A stretch of DNA of 19,446 bases. It comes from JBQCHF01 sp051953655 (GTDB lineage: Bacteria; Actinomycetota; Actinomycetes; Motilibacterales; Motilibacteraceae). The DNA is taken from positions 1 to 19,446 of the forward strand of contig JBQCIO010000180.1 of NCBI GenBank assembly GCA_051953655.1. Direction: 5' to 3'. Every line of letters begins with the position of its first letter. Positions within the stretch are counted from its first letter, which is position 1. Below are positions 1 to 7,953 of this stretch, in pieces. A program made the translations under genes and the position numbers. The notes beneath the pieces were generated by a model that ran no database searches, was not told where the DNA came from, and was given only the letters and a program-made list of their open reading frames with translations.

Positions 1-155
1 TGGGTGTGACACCCATGCGACCAATGCGCCCCGTGGGCTACGTGAGGGGACCCCTGTACCGCCAAGTAGCGGGTCAGGGGTCCCCTCGCGCACGACCCGA
101 CCGGGGCCGGGCGGCGGATCGTGCCCCGCGCCCGGCTCCTCCCGTCTTCAGCGCC
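1..155 (+). repeat. Composite palindromic repeat, copy 1 (full length, left edge cut by window)
   Basis: The element starts with a dyad, TGGGTG-TGA-CACCCA, which at its other copies is ATGGGTG-TGA-CACCCAT. A 52-bp core follows at 42-93 and is itself a pair of mirrored hairpins: GAGGGGACCCCT at its left and AGGGGTCCCCTC at its right. It ends in a GC-rich tail with CCGGCTCCTCCCGT and CAGCGCC (149-155). The core matches the reverse complement of 14094-14145 at 44 of 52 positions without gaps, and the tail also matches downstream of that copy. The repeat is thus much longer than a single hairpin. No transposase lies near it. A mobile palindromic or REP-like intergenic element is my inference. Confidence 0.75.
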
Positions 156-211
156 TTGTCCCACGAGCGGTGCCGCCGGCGGGACGCCGACCGCCCGCAA
201 GATCATCCGAG

Positions 212-266
212 TTGGGTGAAGGGCACCCTCAGCCAATAGGTTCGTGTGAAGGGCACCTTCACCCAA
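212..266. repeat. 55-bp double-hairpin repeat, copy 1
   Basis: There are two tandem dyads with a 30-bp period. The first is TTGGGTGAAGGGCACCCTCA followed by GCCAA. The second contains the perfect stem GTGAAGG-GCA-CCTTCAC. The conserved spacer CCAATAGGT joins them. It aligns without gaps to 19209-19263, and I count 43 of 55 identities. A GATC motif lies just outside (CAAGATC, 199-205). The stretch 267-354 after it shows no gene or clear structure. Confidence 0.75.
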
Positions 267-354
267 TCCCTCACGCTCAGGGACGCCGGCTTTGCCCGCT
301 CTTGGGACCCGAAGCGCCGTCCCGCTGCCATGCTCGCTCCACAGGGGGTGGGGG

Positions 355-563
355 ATGAGCAGCGAGCACAGCAGCGGCCGGCGAGTCCGGGCGTGGGTCG
401 GGGAGTGGGGGGTCGCCCTGGCGTTCGCGACGATCTGGTATCGCTGAGCCACGCGCTCGGCCTCACTGCCGGGCAGTGGATCCTCGGCGCCCTCCTGGGC
501 GGAGCCGCGTGCGGACTGGTCACCGCGATCTTCCGCTCCCGCCGCCGCTGCGACCGCGGGTAA
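355..563 (+). pseudogene. Possible frameshifted two-TM small membrane protein
   Basis: An ATG at 355 follows a GGGGGTGGGGG stretch that could serve as a ribosome-binding site. It encodes 30 residues ending in a hydrophobic run (WGVALAFATIWYR) before a TGA at 445-447. In the -1 frame the coding look continues immediately: LSHALGLTAGQW, then a second hydrophobic segment (ILGALLGGAACGLVTAIF) and a basic end (RSRRR), stopping at 561-563. One extra C near 444 would join these into a protein of about 69 residues with two membrane segments and a cytoplasmic basic tail. It could instead be a decayed gene, a sequencing error, or chance in GC-rich DNA. I recognise no family. Confidence 0.3.
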
Positions 564-584
564 GGACCCCGCGCCGCCGCCCAC

Positions 585-590
585 TACCCT
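585..590 (+). promoter_or_regulatory. -10 box of a leaderless ettA promoter
   Basis: TACCCT matches the actinobacterial TAnnnT -10 pattern and ends 7 nt before the ATG at 598. Transcription would therefore begin at or next to that start codon. No Shine-Dalgarno sequence is present. This spacing is the reason for choosing 598 over the in-frame ATG at 592. Confidence 0.5.
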
Positions 591-597
591 CATGGGC

Positions 598-2262
<1,665 letters not shown>

Positions 2263-2269
2263 TCCCACC

Positions 2270-2301
2270 GCCGGCCTCCTGCACGCGTGCGGGAGGCCGG
2301 C
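2270..2301 (+). terminator. Hairpin after ettA, likely terminator
   Basis: GCCGGCCTCC (2270-2279) pairs perfectly with GGAGGCCGGC (2292-2301) around a 12-nt loop, starting 7 nt after the ettA stop. There is no T tract, as is common in high-GC actinobacteria. It lies 65 nt upstream of serA, so a role as a serA leader structure cannot be excluded. Confidence 0.55.
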
Positions 2302-2366
2302 ACCGCAGCCCCGCCGCGCAGCGTCGCGCAGCACCTCGCCCCGTACATGCTCTTCGAGGAGACGCC

Positions 2367-3611
2367 ATGCCCCGCGCCCTGCTGCTCGAGAACATCCACC
2401 CGCTGGCCGCCGAGCGGCTGCGCGGGGCGGGGTTCGAGGTCGAGACCCGCAAGGGCGCCCTCAGCGAGGCCGAGCTGGCCGACGCCCTGGCCGGTGTCTC
2501 GCTGCTGGGCATCCGCTCGCAGACCCAGCTGACCGCCAAGGCGCTGGAGGCCGCCGACGACCTGCTCGCCGTCGGCGCGTTCTGCATCGGTACCAACCAG
2601 ATCGACCTGGTCGAGGCGTCGGCGCGCGGGGTGGCGGTGTTCAACGCGCCCTACTCCAACACCCGGTCGGTGGTGGAGCTCGCCCTGGCCGAGGTCATCG
2701 CGCTCACCCGGCGGCTGCCGGTCAAGGACAAGGCGCTGCACGCGGGCACCTGGGCCAAGTCGGCCGAGGGGGCGCACGAGGTGCGCGGCCGCACGCTCGG
2801 CATCGTGGGCTACGGCAACATCGGCTCGCAGCTCTCGGTGCTGGCCGAGTCGCTGGGCATGCGGGTGCTGTTCTACGACGTGCGCGACCGGCTGGCCCTG
2901 GGCAACGCCCGGCGGGTGGGCACTCTCTCCGAGCTGCTCGGCCACAGCGACGTCGTCACGCTGCACGTGGACGGCCGCTCGGGCAACCGCGACCTGTTCG
3001 GCGCCGCCGAGTTCGCCGCGATGAAGCCCGGCGCCATCTTCCTCAACCTCTCGCGCGGGTTCGTCGTCGACCACGACTCGCTGCGCGAGCACCTCGAGTC
3101 CGGCCACCTCGCCGGGGCGGCCATCGACGTGTTCCCGGCCGAGCCCAAGACCAACGGCGCCGCCTTCGAGTCGGTGCTGCGCGGCCTGGACAACGTCATC
3201 CTCACCCCGCACATCGGCGGCTCCACCGAGGAGGCGCAAGAGGACATCGGCCGGTTCGTGTCGGGCAAGCTGGCCGACTACGTCGCCCAGGGCACCAGCT
3301 CCCTGTCGGTCAACTTCCCCACGCTGGACCTTCCGGAGTTCCCCTACGGTGCGGCGCCGATCCCGGTGCCGGCCGGCCAGCCCGCGCCGCGCGAGCACCG
3401 GGTGGCGCACCTGCACGAGAACGCGCCGGGCGTGCTGGCAGCGCTCACCAGCGTGCTGGCCGGCGCCGGGGTCAACATCGACGGGCAGTACCTGGCCACC
3501 CGCGGCCAGCTCGGCTACGTCGTCACCGACGTCAACGCGGTGGTCACCGACGAGCTGTGCGCCGCGCTGCGGGCCCTGCCGGGCACGGTGAAGGTGCGCG
3601 TCCTGTCCTAG
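2367..3611 (+). CDS. serA: D-3-phosphoglycerate dehydrogenase (short, ACT-type)
   Basis: SerA oxidises 3-phosphoglycerate to 3-phosphohydroxypyruvate with NAD, the first step of serine synthesis. The protein has 414 residues, close to the 410 of E. coli SerA, and follows it closely throughout. The Rossmann motif GYGNIG is at 148-153. The catalytic set is Arg230 (SRG), Glu259 (AEP) and His282 (PHIGGST). The C-terminal ACT domain (about 343-414, with HLHENAPGVLAAL) is where serine binds as feedback inhibitor in this type. It lacks the extra intervening domain of the long mycobacterial SerA (over 500 residues), so the genome may hold a second, long-form gene. A GAGGAG ribosome-binding site at 2356-2361 stands 5 nt before the ATG. 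A stand-alone hydroxyacid dehydrogenase role is unlikely given the ACT domain. Confidence 0.95.
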   Translation: MPRALLLENIHPLAAERLRGAGFEVETRKGALSEAELADALAGVSLLGIRSQTQLTAKALEAADDLLAVGAFCIGTNQIDLVEASARGVAVFNAPYSNTRSVVELALAEVIALTRRLPVKDKALHAGTWAKSAEGAHEVRGRTLGIVGYGNIGSQLSVLAESLGMRVLFYDVRDRLALGNARRVGTLSELLGHSDVVTLHVDGRSGNRDLFGAAEFAAMKPGAIFLNLSRGFVVDHDSLREHLESGHLAGAAIDVFPAEPKTNGAAFESVLRGLDNVILTPHIGGSTEEAQEDIGRFVSGKLADYVAQGTSSLSVNFPTLDLPEFPYGAAPIPVPAGQPAPREHRVAHLHENAPGVLAALTSVLAGAGVNIDGQYLATRGQLGYVVTDVNAVVTDELCAALRALPGTVKVRVLS

Positions 3612-3660
3612 GCCACGTCCACGGCGGCGCGCGTACCTGCGGGTAACGGCGCGACTTTGG

Positions 3661-3666
3661 CAGGCT
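3661..3666 (+). promoter_or_regulatory. Possible -10 box for the thioesterase gene
   Basis: CAGGCT sits 7 nt before the ATG at 3674 and no Shine-Dalgarno sequence is visible. It departs from TAnnnT at its first base only. The spacing repeats that of ettA and the 18221 gene, which is the main support. Confidence 0.3.
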
Positions 3667-3673
3667 GCGCCTC

Positions 3674-4165
3674 ATGCCCGACGGCCTCATGTCCAACGTG
3701 CCTGACACCACCGGCCGGGGAGCCCGCTTCACCTTCCGCTGCCCCATGCGCTGGTCGGACATGGACGCCTACGGGCACGTCAACAACACGCGCTTCCTCA
3801 CCTACCTGGAGGAGGCGCGCATCGAGATGTTCCAGGAGCTGGCCGACCGGGCGCGCGACGACGACGGGCTGCTGGCCACCGGCGTGCTGGTGGCCCGGCA
3901 CGAGATCCGCTACCTGCGGCCGCTGGTGCACCGCAACGAACCGGTGCCGATCGACGTGTGGGTGACGAAGATCGGCGGCGCGTCCTTCGACGTCGGCTAC
4001 GAGGTGCACGACGACGACGGCGCGGTCGTCTACGCGCGCGCGGCGTCCACGATGGTGCCGTACGACTTCGTCAACGAGCGGCCGCGACGGCTGCGCCCGC
4101 ACGAGCGGGAGTTCCTCCAGCGTCACCTCGACCCCACCGATCCGATGGCGCGCAAGGCCCGCTGA
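3674..4165 (+). CDS. Acyl-CoA thioesterase, hotdog fold (4HBT superfamily)
   Basis: This 163-residue protein probably hydrolyses an acyl-CoA thioester in the cytoplasm; the substrate cannot be read from sequence. The hallmark is RWSDMDAYGHVNNTRFLTYL (26-45). The Asp in MDAYGHVNN (Asp31) corresponds to the catalytic Asp of YbgC-type thioesterases, and HVNN caps the hotdog helix. A short charged C-terminal tail follows. The start may be the ATG at 3674 or the in-frame ATG at 3689; both precede the conserved domain, and the possible leaderless promoter favours 3674. It lies 62 nt after serA and 55 nt before the exporter. From memory, a similar small thioesterase lies near the ettA homologue (Rv2477c) of Mycobacterium tuberculosis, so this position may be conserved. 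Confidence 0.88.
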   Translation: MPDGLMSNVPDTTGRGARFTFRCPMRWSDMDAYGHVNNTRFLTYLEEARIEMFQELADRARDDDGLLATGVLVARHEIRYLRPLVHRNEPVPIDVWVTKIGGASFDVGYEVHDDDGAVVYARAASTMVPYDFVNERPRRLRPHEREFLQRHLDPTDPMARKAR

Positions 4166-4183
4166 CGCCTTTCGAGGTCAGCG
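4160..4183 (+). terminator. Stop-codon-spanning hairpin after the thioesterase
   Basis: CGCTGAC (4160-4166) pairs with GTCAGCG (4177-4183). The TGA stop codon lies inside the left arm. An alternative fold pairs CGCTGA with TCAGCG and stacks CCT/AGG under a TTCG loop. No T tract follows, so it may only attenuate transcription into the exporter gene or protect the 3' end. Confidence 0.4.
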
Positions 4184-4220
4184 GGAACCCGGTGGAGTCC
4201 GGCCGGCGGCATGCCCGACC

Positions 4221-4850
4221 ATGGTGGCCATGAGTCCGCTGCTCCTGCTGGGGTTCGTCGGCGCGGTGTTCCTGCTCGCGCTGGTGCCCGGGCCGGCCTT
4301 CGCCATCGTCGTGCGCCGGTCGGCGCTGCACGGCACCCGGGCCGCGCTCCCGGTGGTGGCCGGCATCGAGGTCGGCCTCTACGCGTGGGCCGCGGCCTCG
4401 GCGGTGGGCGTCGCGGCGCTGGTGACCGCGAGCGAGGTCGCCCACGAGGTGCTGCGCTGGGGCGGCGCGCTCGTGCTGCTCGTGCTCGGTGTGCAGGCGT
4501 GGCGGGCCGCCCGGACCGCCGGCGACGGCCTCCCGGTGGCCGCCGACCCGCCCTCGGGCCGGCGGGCCGCGCTGGCCGGCATGCTCACCAACCTGGCCAA
4601 CCCCAAGGCGGCCGTGTTCGCGTTCGCCTTCTACCCGCAGTTCGTCCCGGCCGGCGCCCACGCGCTGCGCACCACGCTGCTGCTGGGCCTGGTGCACATC
4701 GCCGTCGACGGCGCCTGGTTCCTCGGCGTCGCCGCCCTGGTCGGCCGGGCCCGCTCGCTGTTCCTGCGCCCCGCCGTCCGCGCCCGCCTCGAGCGCGTGA
4801 CCGCCGTCCTGCTGCTCGCCCTCGGCGCCCGCCTCGCCCTCACCTCCTGA
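4221..4850 (+). CDS. LysE/RhtB-family amino-acid exporter
   Basis: The 209-residue protein is strongly hydrophobic, with about six predicted membrane segments, as in LysE/RhtB exporters that drive amino acids out of the cell by proton exchange. The two family landmarks are present: a PGP motif in the first segment (LVPGPAF, 21-27) and NLANPKAAVF (124-133) in the middle. A hydrophilic loop at about 95-118 separates the two halves. The substrate is not predictable; serine or threonine would be an attractive guess because serA is nearby, but that is inference. The ATG at 4221 and one at 4230 are both possible, and neither has a clear Shine-Dalgarno sequence. The gene is convergent with the alpha-glucosidase, 30 nt away. 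Confidence 0.88.
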   Translation: MVAMSPLLLLGFVGAVFLLALVPGPAFAIVVRRSALHGTRAALPVVAGIEVGLYAWAAASAVGVAALVTASEVAHEVLRWGGALVLLVLGVQAWRAARTAGDGLPVAADPPSGRRAALAGMLTNLANPKAAVFAFAFYPQFVPAGAHALRTTLLLGLVHIAVDGAWFLGVAALVGRARSLFLRPAVRARLERVTAVLLLALGARLALTS

Positions 4851-4884
4851 CCCGCCCGTGGCTCGGCAGGTGTTCGGGGGTCAG
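4847..4884. terminator. Stem joining two convergent stop codons
   Basis: CTGACCC (4847-4853) pairs with GGGTCAG (4878-4884) across 24 nt. Each arm contains one gene's stop codon: TGA of the exporter (4848-4850) and TGA of the glucosidase on the other strand (4881-4883). It could act as a weak bidirectional terminator. The long loop and lack of T tract keep confidence low. Confidence 0.3.
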
Positions 4885-6554
4885 CGGGGGAGGCGGTACC
4901 AGGCGGCGGTGTCGGTGGGGAGGACGTGGGCGTCGGCGAGGGGCTCGCTGGTGACGAGGGGCTCGCTGACCTCCGACCCAGTGGATGCCACGGCGTCGGC
5001 GACCCGGAACGGCCGGGTGCCGAGGTTCACCGCGCAGAGCACGCCGGCAGGGTCGCCCGAGCCGTCGGCGGCCTCCCGGGCGAACAGCAGCACGCCGTCG
5101 GGGGCGGGGAGCCAGCGCAGCGGGCCGTCGCCGAGGGCGGGCTCGTCACGGCGGAGCCGCAGCGCGGCGCGGTAGAGCTCGAGCGTGGAGCCCTCGACGC
5201 CGTCCTGCGCGGCGGCGGACAGCCCGGACCAGGACGCCGGCTGGGGCAGCCACGAGCCACCCGGGCCGAAGCCGTACGACGGGCCGTCGGCGGTCCACGG
5301 GACCGGCACCCGGCAGCCGTCGCGGCCGCGCTCGGTGTGCCCCGAGCGCTCCCACACCGGGTCCTGCAGGACGTCGTCGGGCAGGTCCTCGACCTCGGGG
5401 AGGCCCAGCTCCTCGCCCTGGTAGACGTAGGCGCCGCCGGGGAGGGACAGCATGAGCAGCGCGGCCGCCCGGGCGCGGCGGAGCCCCGCCTCGCCGCCGC
5501 CGAAGCGGGTGACGTGCCGGGTGACGTCGTGGTTGGACAGCACCCAGGTGGGCGCCGCGCCGACGCCGGCCAGCATGGCCAGGCTGCTGTCGATGACCTT
5601 GCGCAGCTCGACGGCGTCCCACTCGGCCTTGACGAAGTCGAAGTTGAACGCCTGGTGCAGCTCGTCCGGGCGCACGTAGCGGGCCAGCCGCTCGGGCGAC
5701 TCCACCCACGCCTCGGCCACCGCCATCCGCTCGCCCGGGTACTCGTCGAGCACCTGGCGCCAGCCGCGGTAGACGTCGTGCACCCCGTCCAGGTCCCAGA
5801 ACGGGTGGCCCTCGCGGGCGTCGGACTCGAGCAGGCCGACCACGCGCTCACCGAGATCGGGCAGGTCGGGGTGCTTGACCAGGCCGTGGGCGACGTCGAT
5901 CCGGAAGCCGTCGACGCCTCGGTCGAGCCAGAACCGCAGGATCGAGTGGAACTCCCCGCGCACCTCGGGCAGGTCCCAGTTGAGGTCGGGCTGGCGGACG
6001 TCGAACAGGTGCAGGTACCAGTCGCCGTCCGGCAGGCGGGTCCAGGCCGGGCCGCCGAACACGGACTTCCAGTCGTTGGGCGGCTCGCCGCCGTCCGCGC
6101 CCTTGCCCGGCCGGAAGACGTAGCGCTCCCGCTCGGGGGAGCCGGGGCCGGCGGCCAGGGCCGCCTGGAACCACACGTGCTCGTCCGAGGTGTGGTTGGG
6201 CACCAGGTCCACGACGACCCGCAGGCCCTGCTCGTGCGCCTCGCGGATGAGCACGTCGGCCTGCTCGAGGGTGCCGAACACCGGTTCGATGTCGCGGTAG
6301 TCGGCGACGTCGTAGCCGCCGTCGGCCATCGGGGAGGGGTAGAACGGGTTGATCCAGACCGCGTCGACGCCGAGCCGGCGCAGGTAGGGCAGCCGGCTGC
6401 GCAACCCCTCCAGGTCGCCGATCCCGTCGCCGTCGGCGTCGGCGAAGCTGCGGATGTAGACCTGGTAGATCACCGCGTCGCGCCACCAGGGGGCGTCGGT
6501 GGCGGGGGTGGCGGGGTCGGTGGCGTGCACCTCGGTGGAAGGAGTTGCGGTCAC
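4881..6554 (-). CDS. aglA: Alpha-glucosidase, GH13 (AglA-like)
   Basis: This 557-residue cytoplasmic glycoside hydrolase probably cleaves terminal alpha-glucosides such as maltose or short maltodextrins. It has no signal peptide. The conserved GH13 regions appear in order: VDLVPNH (115-121), the oligoglucosidase-type QPDLNW (188-193), GFRID with nucleophile Asp220, AEAW with acid/base Glu281, and SNHD with Asp343. A DADGDGIGDL loop (39-48) resembles the calcium-binding loop of this family. The C-terminal 150 or so residues form the expected beta domain. A trehalose synthase or amylosucrase is less likely given QPDLN and the length. Start is GTG, with no good Shine-Dalgarno; AAAGAT 6 nt upstream may be a -10 box. 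It lies 16 nt downstream of glbO. The same pair, Rv2470 glbO and Rv2471 aglA, is known in Mycobacterium tuberculosis. Confidence 0.92.
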   Translation of the reverse strand: MTATPSTEVHATDPATPATDAPWWRDAVIYQVYIRSFADADGDGIGDLEGLRSRLPYLRRLGVDAVWINPFYPSPMADGGYDVADYRDIEPVFGTLEQADVLIREAHEQGLRVVVDLVPNHTSDEHVWFQAALAAGPGSPERERYVFRPGKGADGGEPPNDWKSVFGGPAWTRLPDGDWYLHLFDVRQPDLNWDLPEVRGEFHSILRFWLDRGVDGFRIDVAHGLVKHPDLPDLGERVVGLLESDAREGHPFWDLDGVHDVYRGWRQVLDEYPGERMAVAEAWVESPERLARYVRPDELHQAFNFDFVKAEWDAVELRKVIDSSLAMLAGVGAAPTWVLSNHDVTRHVTRFGGGEAGLRRARAAALLMLSLPGGAYVYQGEELGLPEVEDLPDDVLQDPVWERSGHTERGRDGCRVPVPWTADGPSYGFGPGGSWLPQPASWSGLSAAAQDGVEGSTLELYRAALRLRRDEPALGDGPLRWLPAPDGVLLFAREAADGSGDPAGVLCAVNLGTRPFRVADAVASTGSEVSEPLVTSEPLADAHVLPTDTAAWYRLPR

Positions 6555-6570
6555 GGTCCGATCTTTGCAG

Positions 6571-7029
6571 TCACTCGGGGGTGACCGTCAATCCCGTCCC
6601 GCCCGGAGCGCCACCGGGACCGGTGGCACCCTGCTCGGGCGCGTTGACCATGAAGATCGCCGCGCGGAGCAGGTAGTCCCACAGCTCGGTCTCGTGCTGG
6701 GGCGCCAGGTCCAGGCTGTCCAGCGCCTCACGCATGTGGTGCAGCCAGGCGTCGCGCTCGCGCTCGCCGATGACGTAGGGCGCGTGCCGCATCCGCAGCC
6801 GCGGGTGCCCGCGCTCGTCGGAGTAGGTGCGCGGGCCGCCCCAGTACTGCTCGAGGAAGGTGAGCAGCCGGTGGTGGGCGCCGGCCAGCTCCTGCTCGGG
6901 GTAGAGCGGGCGCAGCACCGGGTCGTCGGCCACGCCGGCGTAGAAGCGGGTGACCAGCCGGTCGAAGGTCTCGTGGCCGCCGACGGCCTCGTAGAAGGTG
7001 ACCTCCGGCCCGCCGCTCTGCTCGCTCAT
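6571..7029 (-). CDS. glbO: Group II truncated haemoglobin GlbO
   Basis: The 152-residue haem protein is expected to bind O2 or NO and take part in respiration or nitrosative and oxidative stress protection. It matches Mycobacterium tuberculosis trHbO along its length with a constant +7 offset. Tyr30 (B10), Tyr43 (CD1, in LYPEQ), proximal His82 (F8, in RMRHAPY) and Trp95 (G8, in DAWL) are all present. So is the WGGPRTYS segment (63-70). A Gly/Pro-rich tail of about 20 residues extends past the fold. The ATG at 7029 is preceded by GGGAG at 8 nt. The gene is divergent from the SDR across 144 nt and leads a two-gene unit with the alpha-glucosidase. Confidence 0.95.
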   Translation of the reverse strand: MSEQSGGPEVTFYEAVGGHETFDRLVTRFYAGVADDPVLRPLYPEQELAGAHHRLLTFLEQYWGGPRTYSDERGHPRLRMRHAPYVIGERERDAWLHHMREALDSLDLAPQHETELWDYLLRAAIFMVNAPEQGATGPGGAPGGTGLTVTPE

Positions 7030-7118
7030 GGCTCCATGCTCCCACCCGGCCGCTCGCGCCTCCGTCTCCCCGGCCGGGGCGTCCGGGTGGCGACGGTGGC
7101 GGCACGCGCGCCACCCGG

Positions 7119-7124
7119 TAGGTT
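7119..7124 (+). promoter_or_regulatory. -10 box for the SDR gene
   Basis: TAGGTT fits TAnnnT and would start transcription near 7131, giving a leader of about 43 nt with a GAGGAG ribosome-binding site at 7163-7168. An imperfect dyad TTGTGCGCGCAAACAA (7123-7138) covers the predicted start point and could be an operator. I see no clear -35 element. Confidence 0.35.
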
Positions 7125-7173
7125 GTGCGCGCAAACAAACTGCAGGAGCAGACGGACTCGACGAGGAGACGAC

Positions 7174-7908
7174 ATGGCGGTGACGCGGTCCATCGAGGGC
7201 ACCGTGGTGGCCATCACGGGTGCCAGTGCGGGCATCGGCGCGGCGAGCGCGCGGGCGCTGGTGCAGGCCGGCGCGAAGGTGGTGCTCGGCGCCCGGCGGG
7301 CCGAGCGGCTCGACGCGCTGGTGGCCGAGCTGGGCGCGGACAACGCGGCCGCCGTCGTCGGCGACGTGCGCGAGGCGGCGCACTCCGAGGCGCTGGTGCG
7401 CACCGCCGTCGAGCGGTTCGGCCGGCTGGACACCATGCTCGCCAACGCCGGCATCGGTGCCTACGGCGGCATCCTCGACCTCGACGACGACACCCTGCAC
7501 GAGATGGTCGACACCAACTACCTCGGCACCGTGTGGTCCGCCCGATCGGCGGTGCGCCAGTTCCGTGCCCAGGGCGACGGCGGCGACCTGGTGATCGTCA
7601 GCTCGGTGGCCGGGTTCCGCGGCGGCGCCGACGAGGCGGTCTACGCCGGCACCAAGCACGCGCAGGTGGGCCTGGGCGGCTCGCTGGACCGCGAGCTGCG
7701 CGCCGAGGGCGTGCGGGTCACCCTCATCTGCCCGGCCGGCACCGCCACCGAGTTCGCCATCGGCGCCGGCCGCGAGGAGGGGTCGCCGCAGCTCGACGAC
7801 TACCTGCGCGCCGACGACGTCGCCCACGCCGTCCGTGTGGTCCTCGAGCAGCCGCGCTCGGTGCGCACCACCGTGTGGCAGCTGTGGAGCACCGCCCAGC
7901 AGAGCTGA
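7174..7908 (+). CDS. Classical short-chain dehydrogenase/reductase
   Basis: This 244-residue NAD(P)-dependent oxidoreductase has every classical SDR landmark. The cofactor motif TGASAGIG is at 15-22, with Arg41-Arg42 after the second strand suggesting NADP preference. NAG is at 91-93. The catalytic set is Asn115, Ser144, Tyr157 and Lys161 (YAGTK). The substrate is unknown; the sequence resembles the YdfG/clavulanate dehydrogenase-like group, which reduces small 3-hydroxy or keto compounds. The ATG at 7174 follows GAGGAG with 5 nt between. The gene is alone on its strand, between glbO (divergent) and the SDR-DUF2867 gene (convergent, 28 nt away). Confidence 0.9.
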   Translation: MAVTRSIEGTVVAITGASAGIGAASARALVQAGAKVVLGARRAERLDALVAELGADNAAAVVGDVREAAHSEALVRTAVERFGRLDTMLANAGIGAYGGILDLDDDTLHEMVDTNYLGTVWSARSAVRQFRAQGDGGDLVIVSSVAGFRGGADEAVYAGTKHAQVGLGGSLDRELRAEGVRVTLICPAGTATEFAIGAGREEGSPQLDDYLRADDVAHAVRVVLEQPRSVRTTVWQLWSTAQQS

Positions 7909-7925
7909 GCCGTTCCAGAGAGGTG

Positions 7926-7953
7926 GGCGGGCGGCGCTACGACGCCGCCCGCC
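7926..7953. terminator. Bidirectional terminator hairpin
   Basis: GGCGGGCGGCG (7926-7936) and CGCCGCCCGCC (7943-7953) form a perfect 11-bp stem with loop CTACGA. The TAG stop codon of the minus-strand gene (7937-7939) lies in the loop. The hairpin sits between two convergent genes and would fold in both transcripts. There is no T tract. Confidence 0.6.

Noticed and set aside
6..239. Open frame whose translation resembles that of 13486-14196 (shared RGP, VAGQGSP and PRPAPPV strings)
   Set aside because: The likeness comes from the composite DNA repeat being translated in both places. The frames start inside palindromic dyads and have no ribosome-binding site, so I treat it as support for the repeat and not as a gene family.
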